From Modestobacter sp. VKM Ac-2982 (GTDB lineage Bacteria > Actinomycetota > Actinomycetes > Mycobacteriales > Geodermatophilaceae): a DNA stretch of 64,000 bases. The DNA is taken from the NCBI RefSeq assembly GCF_026967935.1, contig NZ_JAPVBL010000006.1, forward strand, positions 172,051 through 236,050, read 5' to 3'. Of this stretch, positions 7,875 through 16,000 are shown in pieces; positions within the stretch are counted from its first letter, which is position 1; every line of letters begins with the position of its first letter. The notes beneath the pieces were generated by a model, which had not been told where the DNA came from, searched no databases, and worked only from the letters and a program-made list of their open reading frames with translations. The translations under genes were made by a program, and so were the position numbers.

Positions 7875-9518
7875 TCATCGGGGCGATCCCGAGGTCAACC
7901 GCCGCGTGACGGCTTCCCCGCCGACGCGGCGGATCAGCTCAAGATCGCCGCAGACGACGAGCCGGTCCCGTGCTCGGGAGAGCCCGACGTACAGCATCTC
8001 CCGCGCCCGCTCCTCGCTCCGGAAGCCGTTCACCGCCAGGACGACGGCCGGTCGCTCCAGCCCCTTGAAGCCGAGCACGTGCCCGTAGAACAGGTCGTCG
8101 TCGTCCCAGTAGGTCGCCCAGTACGCGTCCTGCCCGGCAGCCTGCCGCTCGACCTGGACCGGGTGCCGGCTGTACGTCGTCAGCAGCGCCAGCGACTCCG
8201 GCGGCCAGCCCTCGTCGAGCAGCGCGTCGGCCGCGTCGTCGGCGACGTCCACCGCGTCCTCCGCCGCGCACGGGAGGAACCGCACCGGGACGCCGCTGCC
8301 GCCGCGGATCCGCATCTGCGCCGGCGCGAGGCTGCTGAAGGTGCCGGCGATCTGCTTGGTGTTGCGCAGGTTCTCCGGCAGCTCGATCGGCACCAGCGGC
8401 ACCGTCGGCCGGCCCTGCCGGGCGAACACCCGCTGCCCCTCGTCGGAGAACACGTACAGGCAGCCGTCGTCCGGACGCCGCAGCGCCGCGAGGACGGCGG
8501 GCCACCACGACTCGGCGAAGTCCTGCGCCTCGTCGATCACGATGGCGTCGAACCGCTCCTCCGCCGGCAGCCCCTCCGCCAGGGACGCCATCGTCTCGGG
8601 CAGCTGTTGCTCCCAGTACGAGCTGTCGTCGTCGGAGCCGGGTGCCACGCCCCAGCTGATCCCGAGGTTGTGGAAGGTGCCCACGTACGCCGGTCGCTGC
8701 CGCGCCGGGAGGGTCAACACGCGCCGCCGCAGGTACTCGGCGAGGCCGCGGGAGTAGCACATCAGCGCGACCCGCTGGCCGTCCGCGGTGAGTCGCCGGG
8801 CCTTCTCGATCGCCAGCCAGGTCTTGCCCGAGCCGGCGCCGCCGCGGATCTCGACCCTGGGGTTGCCGCTCAGGTAGTCGAGCACCTTCGCCTGCGCGTG
8901 GGTGAGCAGGTCGCAGGCGGCCTCCCGCTCGGCCAGGTCGGCGACCAGGTCGGCCTGCGGGATCGCCGTCCCGGCCAGGCAGTCGACCAGCAGCTCGACG
9001 TCGTCCGGCGTCGGCGCGTCGTGCTCCTCCTCGGTGCGGCGCAGCGCCGAGGAGATCCGGTCGGCCGCGTGGGCGGTCTCCGTGCTGTCGATGACCAGCC
9101 AGCGTGGCGCGTCCGGAGCCGCGAAGTCGGCGGGCAGCACGGTCGTCGGCAGCGCGACGAAGTGGTTCGACCGCGGGTTGCCCCGGGACCACCGCGGGTG
9201 CCGGTACAGGAAGTCGCGCAACGCGTACTTGCACTTCAACGCCTGCTCGACCGGGTGGATCGCCTTGCTCTTCCCGCCGGTCTGCCACCACTGGCCCTCG
9301 CGCAGCGAGACGCTGCCGCCCTTGACCTCGATCACCGCGACGCCGACGCCCGGCCACGCGACGATGACATCGGCCTCCCGGTCCCCGGTCCGGTCGGTGA
9401 AGCGCAGGTTGCAGAACAGGACGGCGTCGTCGGGCAACTGGTCGCGAAGCGCCTGGACGAACGACTGCTCGGCGGGTGACTCGAAGGCCGGCTCCACCGG
9501 GTACACGCGCGCCGTCAC
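7875..9518 (-). CDS. NERD nuclease-related domain fused to UvrD-like SF1 helicase
   Basis: The 547-residue protein joins an N-terminal NERD domain (about 5-120; DREADVIVAW and VIEVKGG carry the PD-(D/E)xK-like residues) to a superfamily 1 helicase. Walker A GGAGSGKT is at about 225, Walker B VIDEAQD at about 325 and the UvrD C-terminal LYVGLSRARDR at about 508. It should translocate on or unwind DNA and may cut it. The GTG start lies 10 bp after the stop of the DnaQ-BRCT gene, and both follow the same small unknown gene. Such NERD-helicase fusions are common in defence-rich actinobacterial regions, but a repair role is equally possible. Confidence 0.85.
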   Translation of the reverse strand: MTARVYPVEPAFESPAEQSFVQALRDQLPDDAVLFCNLRFTDRTGDREADVIVAWPGVGVAVIEVKGGSVSLREGQWWQTGGKSKAIHPVEQALKCKYALRDFLYRHPRWSRGNPRSNHFVALPTTVLPADFAAPDAPRWLVIDSTETAHAADRISSALRRTEEEHDAPTPDDVELLVDCLAGTAIPQADLVADLAEREAACDLLTHAQAKVLDYLSGNPRVEIRGGAGSGKTWLAIEKARRLTADGQRVALMCYSRGLAEYLRRRVLTLPARQRPAYVGTFHNLGISWGVAPGSDDDSSYWEQQLPETMASLAEGLPAEERFDAIVIDEAQDFAESWWPAVLAALRRPDDGCLYVFSDEGQRVFARQGRPTVPLVPIELPENLRNTKQIAGTFSSLAPAQMRIRGGSGVPVRFLPCAAEDAVDVADDAADALLDEGWPPESLALLTTYSRHPVQVERQAAGQDAYWATYWDDDDLFYGHVLGFKGLERPAVVLAVNGFRSEERAREMLYVGLSRARDRLVVCGDLELIRRVGGEAVTRRLTSGSPR

Positions 9519-9528
9519 GCAGGCCTGC

Positions 9529-10824
9529 TCACCGGGCGCCCGCCAGGGACAGCGACTCCCAGAAGACCGCCTCCCCGATCACCCGCACCCCGAGGCTGCG
9601 GGCCTTCCGGGCCTTGCCCGACTGGGAGTCCGGGTCGGCGCACACCAGCAGGCTGGTCTTGCCCGACACCGAGGACATCGGCTGCAGGCCGGCGTCCCGG
9701 GCGGCCTGCTCGAGGTCGTCGCGGCTGCGGGACATCTCGCCGGTGAACACGATCTTGTCGCCCGCGGAGAACAGCCCGGGACGCCGAGGCAGCGAAACCT
9801 TCGCGCCGGAGCGGACCATGGTCAGCGCGACGTCGACGTCCCGGCTCTCCATGCCCAGCAGCTCGGCGACCCGCCGCAGGTCGGTCAGCTCGGCGTCGGT
9901 GACCACATCGTCAGCGAGCGCCGTGGTGGCCAGCGCATCGAGGTAGAGACGGTGTGCGGCCCGCACGTGGTCCGCCCCGCAGCCGAGCTCGGCGGCGAGA
10001 GAGAACAGCTGGTCGGCTTCGGTGATGCTGACCAGCCGGTCCTCGAGCGCCTCGTCCAGCACGGTCAGGTAGGGCGCCATGCTCGGCGGTGCGCCGTCCA
10101 GCGCGGGCAGGGCCGCGACGAGCCCGCCGAGGTAGCCGTCCCGCCGGCGGGACAGCGCGGTGGCCGCGTCCCGGGGCACCGAGGGGCAGGGGTCGCACGG
10201 CGCGCACGGGCCGGGCTCGACCGCCCGGGCGACGAGGTCGGCCCAGACGGCGTCCAGCGGTTCGAAGCCCTCGTAACCGCCGTCGGCGGCGAACCGGACG
10301 GCCAGGCCGGCGCCGACCAGCGGTTCGGTGCCGAGGTCGGAGGCGAGCATCCGGATCAGCAGCTCCGCGGTCGCGCGGGCGTCGTTCAGTGCGGCGTGCG
10401 CTTCCAGCGGGATGGACATGTAGTCGCAGAGCGCCTGCAGGGAGCGGGTGCCCGCGCCGAAGAACAATGGGGCCAAGCGCATGGTGCACAGCGACGGCGA
10501 CAGCCCGATCGGCAGGCCGGCGCGACCGAACTCGCGGCCCAGGAACCGCAGGTCGAACAGGGCGTTGTGCGCCACGATGAGCCGGCCGGCCAGCAGGTGG
10601 CTGAGGTAGCCGGCGATGTCGGCGAAGCCCGGGGCATCGGCGACGTCGCGGGCGGAGATGCCGTGCACCGAGGTGGGCCCGACGTCGCGGCCGGGGTTGA
10701 CCAGGGTGCAGAACTCGCCCTCCACCTCACCGCGGTCGTCGAGCAGGACGACGCCCACCTCGACCACCCGGTCGACGCCGGGGCGCAGGCCGGTGGTCTC
10801 CAGGTCCAGCACGGCGACGCTCAC
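9529..10824 (-). CDS. DnaQ-like 3'-5' exonuclease with C-terminal BRCT domain
   Basis: The product is 431 residues. The N-terminal DEDDh exonuclease has Exo I VLDLETTG, Exo II HNALFD and Exo III HAALNDARAT. The middle region has a Cys-rich stretch (CAPCDPCP) and a helical tellurite-resistance-like segment. The last 80 or so residues (KIVFTGEMSRSRDDLE...) form a BRCT domain like that of NAD-dependent DNA ligase. It probably trims DNA or RNA 3' ends and binds broken or phosphorylated partners through BRCT. The GTG at 10824 overlaps the preceding stop (GTGA) and has AGGAGG upstream, which decides the start against the 13-codon longer frame. Confidence 0.85.
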   Translation of the reverse strand: MSVAVLDLETTGLRPGVDRVVEVGVVLLDDRGEVEGEFCTLVNPGRDVGPTSVHGISARDVADAPGFADIAGYLSHLLAGRLIVAHNALFDLRFLGREFGRAGLPIGLSPSLCTMRLAPLFFGAGTRSLQALCDYMSIPLEAHAALNDARATAELLIRMLASDLGTEPLVGAGLAVRFAADGGYEGFEPLDAVWADLVARAVEPGPCAPCDPCPSVPRDAATALSRRRDGYLGGLVAALPALDGAPPSMAPYLTVLDEALEDRLVSITEADQLFSLAAELGCGADHVRAAHRLYLDALATTALADDVVTDAELTDLRRVAELLGMESRDVDVALTMVRSGAKVSLPRRPGLFSAGDKIVFTGEMSRSRDDLEQAARDAGLQPMSSVSGKTSLLVCADPDSQSGKARKARSLGVRVIGEAVFWESLSLAGAR

Positions 10825-11360
10825 GCTGCCTCCTCCTGCGTCGTCCCCGGCGCGGCCGGCCAACCGGGCGGGTGCTCGCGGGAGGTCTCACCGCCGGAGG
10901 ACAGCAGGAACGGCCGGGTGAGCCGCTGGCTCTCCACCTCGTCCCACGCGGTCAGCAGGTCGGACATCCAGCGAGCCAGGGTCAGCGCCCGCGAGGCCAG
11001 CGGGTCGCCGGCGGTCTCGGGAGTCGCTGCGTCGGGGACGGAGGGCCACCGCGGCCGGACGAGGCTCCGGCGGGTCGACGGGAGCGACGCCAGGTGCCCG
11101 GCGAAGGCCCGGTCCAGGTCGACGATCTCCTGGCGGATCGCCGACGCGAGAGCCGCAGGATCGGCTCCTGCGCCGAACCGCCCGGAGGCTGACTCGGTGG
11201 TCACCAGGAGGCGTCCGCGCACCAGCCCGTCGATCCGCGCGTCGTCCGCCGGGAGGAGCCAGGCGCCCGCCATCGTCGACTCGAGGCCGTCACCGACGCT
11301 CACCTGCCAGATGGCCACCTGCTCGTCGGTCGGCTGATCGACCACGATGATCCCGCTCAT
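10821..11360 (-). CDS. conserved-looking protein of unknown function
   Basis: This 179-residue soluble protein has no recognised motif. It begins MSGIIVVDQPTDEQVAIWQV and is acidic and helical in its second half. It is the first gene of a three-gene operon and overlaps the DnaQ-BRCT gene by 4 bp, so it is likely to act with that nuclease. No signal peptide or membrane helix is seen. Confidence 0.6.
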   Translation of the reverse strand: MSGIIVVDQPTDEQVAIWQVSVGDGLESTMAGAWLLPADDARIDGLVRGRLLVTTESASGRFGAGADPAALASAIRQEIVDLDRAFAGHLASLPSTRRSLVRPRWPSVPDAATPETAGDPLASRALTLARWMSDLLTAWDEVESQRLTRPFLLSSGGETSREHPPGWPAAPGTTQEEAA

Positions 11361-11514
11361 GCGTCCCCCGCTCTCGGTGCAACGAGGCGGACCATGGCAC
11401 GGCGCGACGACAGGAGACGGTGTCTACGGAACGACGTCGTCCCATCGGGCTCACCAGTCCCAGCGGTCGCTGGCCGACCGGCGTCGGGGTCCACATCCCA
11501 CCCCCCGCCGGCCG

Positions 11515-11946
11515 CTAGCTCCGTGGCACCGGGACCACCGCGCCGATGTCGTGCGCCCGTGCCCCGGCTGCCTGCTGGTCGTCCAGCGTGTGCAGCACGG
11601 CGCCGTGCCGGTCAGCCACGGCGAGGTGCAGGGCATCCGCGGCGCGCAGCGGGGGTGTGGGCTGAGCCGACAGCCGGGCGGCGGTTCGGTAGTCGACCCG
11701 GTGGACCCCGACGACCTCGACGTTCTCCGCCAGGAACCGGGCCAGCGCCCGCTCGACGACCGCCCGCTCCCGCTCGGTCAGCGCACCGGTGCGTTGCTTG
11801 ATCGACAGGCCCGATGCCACCTCGGTCAGCGACCAGTCGGACGTCACGAAGACGTCGTCCACGGCCTCTGCCCAGTCGCGCAGCGCCGCGCTGCGCGGCT
11901 CCGCCGTGACGAGAGCGATGAGCACGCTGGTGTCCAGGTAGAGCAT
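11515..11946 (-). CDS. vapC: VapC-type PIN-domain toxin
   Basis: The 143-residue protein has the four acidic residues of the PIN RNase active site: Asp5 in YLDTSVL, Glu in SLTEVASG at about 42, Asp in AADALHLA at about 103, and Asp in LHTLDDQQ at about 120. VapC toxins cut tRNA or rRNA with Mg2+ or Mn2+ and are held inactive by the co-made antitoxin. The ATG overlaps the antitoxin stop by one base (TGATG), which is the usual type II toxin-antitoxin order and coupling. It is full length with no missing key residue. Confidence 0.85.
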   Translation of the reverse strand: MLYLDTSVLIALVTAEPRSAALRDWAEAVDDVFVTSDWSLTEVASGLSIKQRTGALTERERAVVERALARFLAENVEVVGVHRVDYRTAARLSAQPTPPLRAADALHLAVADRHGAVLHTLDDQQAAGARAHDIGAVVPVPRS

Positions 11947-12215
11947 CAGTAGCGCTCGTCGCGCATCCCGCGGACCAGTTCGCCGGAGTCGACGGGGTTG
12001 TAGGAGATCTTCGCGGCCTCCTCGGCCAGCCAGCTGAGGTCACGCGCACCCGTCCGAGGTGATCGGGCGCGCCCCCGGAGCTCGGCCACCGGCTCGCCGC
12101 GCCGGGTGATCACCACCGTCTCCCCCGCCTCGGCGGCGTCGAGCAGTTCGCTGAAGCGCGCGCGAGCCTCGGCGACGCTCACGGAGCGCAGGTCCGGGTC
12201 ACCCGGCTCGGTCAC
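11946..12215 (-). CDS. Phd/YefM-family antitoxin
   Basis: The 89-residue product contains SVSVAEARARFSELLDAAEAG followed by ETVVITRRGEPVAELRG. That is the Phd/YefM DNA-binding fold found in antitoxins paired with VapC. The C-terminal 30 residues (SWLAEEAAKISYN...) should wrap the toxin. I take the GTG at 12215 as the start, with GAGG 5 nt upstream; the frame is open further but reads as unrelated sequence. Antitoxins of this type bind their own promoter, and a pair of TGTACA palindromes lies just upstream. Confidence 0.8.
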   Translation of the reverse strand: MTEPGDPDLRSVSVAEARARFSELLDAAEAGETVVITRRGEPVAELRGRARSPRTGARDLSWLAEEAAKISYNPVDSGELVRGMRDERY

Positions 12216-12227
12216 GACGACCTCGGA

Positions 12228-12246
12228 TGTACAGCTGACATGTACA
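12228..12246. promoter_or_regulatory. candidate antitoxin operator, paired TGTACA sites
   Basis: Two copies of the self-complementary hexamer TGTACA occur at 12228-12233 and 12241-12246, 13 bp apart. They lie 13 bp upstream of the antitoxin start, where an autoregulatory operator would be expected. No binding data exist, so this is inferred from position and symmetry. Confidence 0.4.
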
Positions 12247-12298
12247 GAAGGTAGGTCGGGAGCGTTCGCGGGGCAAGCGGGGGGCCCTGCCTCTGCAG

Positions 12299-12859
12299 AT
12301 GCGGGCCGCCTGGGATGCCGCCCCCCAGTTCCTCTTCGCCTTCCTGCTGATCGCCCCGTTCCAACCGCGGGCAACCCAGATGTCGGAGTTCCAGCAGGAG
12401 GTCTACTTCACGACCCTCGTGGCGGCTGCGGTCGCCACCGGGCTGCTCATCGCCCCGGCCGCGCAACACCGGCTGCTGTTCCGCCAGCAGGACGAGGAGT
12501 CCTTGCTGCGGCGCAGCAACTGGTCGGCGTTGGCCGGGCTGGCCGTCCTCGCAGTCGCGATCGCCTCCGCGATCCTCCTGGTGATCGACGTGCTCTTCGG
12601 CCGGACGCGCGCCTGGTGGATCACTGGAGCCGTCGCTGCGCTGCTGCTCTGGTGGTGGATCGTGGTTCCCGTCTGGACGCGGATGCGCAACCCGCAGAAC
12701 TCGCTGGACAAAGCCACCGGGAACGAGGGCAGCGCCACTTGGCCTGTCTGCCGGGATCGCTGCAGCAACCGGGTCCGCACCCGGGCGGGGGCGTTCGACA
12801 TCCCGCTCCTCGGTGCCGTCGGACCTCGCCGTCGGAGCGTGACACCGACGAACGGCTGA
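12299..12859 (+). CDS. DUF6328 family membrane protein, short N-terminus
   Basis: The core FLFAFLLIAPFQPR...VYFTTLVAAAVATGLLIAP...HRLLFR matches the DUF6328 membrane family, with about four helices in the first 130 residues. Members usually have some 20-30 residues before FLFAFLL. Here an in-frame stop at 12236 leaves no room for them unless a CTG is used, so the ATG at 12299 gives a short N-terminus. The last 50 residues after WTRMRNPQ are Arg/Gly-rich and unlike the family, so the 3' end may also have drifted. The function of the family is unknown. It starts upstream of, and in the same direction as, the P-type ATPase gene. Confidence 0.6.
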   Translation: MRAAWDAAPQFLFAFLLIAPFQPRATQMSEFQQEVYFTTLVAAAVATGLLIAPAAQHRLLFRQQDEESLLRRSNWSALAGLAVLAVAIASAILLVIDVLFGRTRAWWITGAVAALLLWWWIVVPVWTRMRNPQNSLDKATGNEGSATWPVCRDRCSNRVRTRAGAFDIPLLGAVGPRRRSVTPTNG

Positions 12860-13044
12860 TCCGGACGACGGCCGACCGTGAGTCACCCCATGGGTCACTC
12901 CGCGCCCCGGGTTCCGACCTGCCTCGCCGTCGGGTAGCGGACCCCACTGACGCGACTGCCGGGATCGGCCGACCGAACCACACCGACACGAAGGGCCGGC
13001 CGACGACGTACCGTTTGGTGACTGTCGTCACACGGGGGGTTCCC

Positions 13045-16000
13045 ATGGCGCTGCTCCGCCCGATCGCGTGGGCCGGCAGCGCCGCGCGCGAGGCCACGCG
13101 CCTCGCCACCGGCGCCGCGGCGCTGGCCGCCGTGCCGGTGGTCGTCGGTGCCGGCCTGCTGGGCGAGACGGCCTCGGTCACCTCCCGGGTCGCCAGAGCA
13201 GGGGCCACCGTGGCCACCGGCTCCATCCACCTCGCGAGGGACGCCGCCGTCTCCGGCACCCGGGCGGTCGGCACCCTGGTCACCGGGGCCGACCCCTTCC
13301 CCGGCGGCCACCTGCACGACCTGGTCGACGCGGCGAAGGGCATGGTCGAGCCGCCGCTCGCCCGCCGCACGCGACGGGTCTGGGGTGACCGCGACCGTCT
13401 CCAGATCGAGGTCGAGGCGCCCGCCGACGACGAGACTCCCGAGGCCCGCACCGCCCTGCGCCGCCAGCTGGAGCGGCTCGAGGGCGTCGAGTGGGCCACG
13501 GTCAACGACGTCGTCGGCCGGGTGCTGGTCGCCGTCGACGCCCGCCGGGTCACCGTCGACGACGTGGTCGGCGTGGTCACCGAGATCGAGCAGGCCCGCG
13601 GCGCCACGGGGGTCTTCCCGCAGCGCCCGGACCACCCGGCCGACCTCGAGCCGCTCCTGGCCGCCGTCCTCGCCGCGGCCGTCGACACCGCCGCCGTCGG
13701 CGTGGCCGCCGCCGCCAAGGTGCTGCCGATCCCCGCGGTGCACCGGCACGCCACCCTGCTGATGGCGCTGCTGGACACCCAGCAGTGGCTCAAGCGGGCG
13801 GTCTCCGACCGCGTCGGACCGGTCGGCACCGACCTGGTCTTCGAAGGCACCGGCGCGCTGCTGCACGCCCTCACCCAGAGCCCCACCGTGCCGGCGCTCA
13901 ATGCCGCCGCCGCGATCCAGCGGGCCCTGGAGATGCGCGCGCGCCGCCAGGTCTGGCGGCGCCGCGAGCGGGAGCTCTGCCGACCCGAGCCCGACGACGC
14001 CGCGCCGGAGCAGCCGCCCGGCCCGCGACCGGGATCCTTGCCGGCCGGCCCGATCGAGACCTACCGCGAACGACTGGCGCCCACCGAACTCGCTGCGGCG
14101 CTCGGTCTGGTCGCGCTCACCCGCCGCCCCGGCCGCTCCGCCGACCTGCTCAAGGCCCTCACGCCGAAGGCCGCCGTCCAGGGCCGGGAGTCCTTCGCCG
14201 CCGTCCTGGACCTCCTGCTGTCCCGCCGCGGCATCCTTCCGATGGACGGCTCGGCCTACCGCCGGCTCGACCGCATCGACACCGTCGTCGTCGATGGCCG
14301 GACGCTGTGCACCGGACCGCCGACGGTCGTGGAGGCCACTGCCGAGGCCGATGGATGGGACGACGCCGACGTCTGGTCGGCCGCCGCCCGCCTGCTCGCC
14401 GACGACGACGCCGATGCCGGCGCTGCTGCTGGGAACGGCACCGGCCGGCTCCGGCTCGGCCCACCGCGTACGCCGGCCGACGCACCGGGCGGCGAGGTCC
14501 GCTCGCTCCTGAAGGGCCGCCGCCGGGTCGGCACCGCCATGGTCGCCCCCGAGCTCGACCCGCACGCCGAGTCGCTGCTCACCACCGCCGCCGACGCCGG
14601 CCTCCGGCTCGTCCTCTCCCGGCACGTCGGCACGCGGGAGATCGCCGGCCTGGCCGACGACGTGACCTCCGCCGAGGAGGGCCTGGTCGACACGGTCCGG
14701 CGGCTGCAGTCCGACGGGCGCGGCGTCCTGCTGGTGTCCGCGGCGGACGGCCCGGCACTGCTGGCCTCCGACATCGCGGTGGCCCCGGTTCTCGCGGGCC
14801 GGGGCCCTGCCTGGGGTGCCGACCTGGTCACCGCTCCCGGGCTGGCCGACGCCTGCCGCATCGTCGCCGCCGTTCCCGATGCGAAGGCGGTCAGCCGGCG
14901 CGCGGCCGGCACCGCGCTGACCGGCAACGTCCTCGGCGGCCTGCTCGCCGCTGTCGGCAGCGCCCGCTACGGCCAGCGCCGGGCCACGACGCCGGGCAAG
15001 TGGGCGACCGTCACGACGATGACCACCGGGAGCTGGGTCGCCGTGCGTGCCGCCGGCCGCCCTGTCCCGGCACCGACCGCGCACACCCCCTGGCACGCGC
15101 TGGAGCCCGATGAGGTCCTGCGCCGCCTGGCCGACCTGCCCAGGGAGCCCGAGCACCGGCCCGGCCGCGTGCCCGCCGCAGCCCGCCTGGTGGCCGGGGT
15201 GCCCGCGGTCCGGACACCGGCCCGGTTCGCCCGCACGGTCTCCGCCGAGCTCGCCGATCCGCTGACTCCGGTCCTGGCCACCGGCGCGGCGGCGACCGCG
15301 GTCCTCGGTGAGGCCACCGACGCGTTCCTGGTCGGCAGCGTCACCGGGATCAACGCCGTCGTCAGCGGCCTGCAGCGGCTGCGCGCCGAGACCGCCCTGG
15401 AAGCGCTGCTGCTCGACCAGGGCCACTGCGCACGCCGGGAGACCGACGGCGGGAGTGAGGAGGTGCCCGCGACCGCGTTGCGCGTCGGCGACGTCGTCCT
15501 CGTCGAACCCGGCGACGTCGTCGCCGCCGACGCCCGGCTGCTCGAGGTCGAGGACCTGGAGGTCGACGAATCCGGGCTCACCGGCGAGTCGCTGTCGGTC
15601 GCCAAGTCGGTGGCCCCGACTCCGGGGGCCGAGGTCGCCGACCGCAGCTGCCTGCTCTTCGACGGGACCACGGTGGTGGCCGGCCGCGGCAGGGCCGTCG
15701 TCGTCGCCGTCGGTCAGGCCACGCAGGCCGGCCGGGCCGCGCGCGCCGCCGGGGGCGCGGCCCCGCCGGCCGGCGTGCAGGCCAGGCTGGCCGAGCTCAC
15801 CCGCGCCGTCCTGCCGCTCACCCTCGCCGGTGGCGCGGCCGTCACCGCGCTGGGCCTGCTGTGGCGCCGCCCGCTCCGCGAGTCGGTGGCCGCAGGGGTG
15901 GCGATCGCGGTGGCCGCGGTCCCCGAGGGGCTGCCGCTGGTCGCCACGGTCGCCCAGCAGGCCGCGGCCAGGCGGCTGTCCCGTCGTGGTGCGGTGGTGC

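Noticed and set aside
12106-13044. Long in-frame extension before the P-type ATPase start
   Set aside because: It overlaps the antitoxin and DUF6328 genes and reads as unstructured Arg/Pro-rich sequence; the family begins at 13045.
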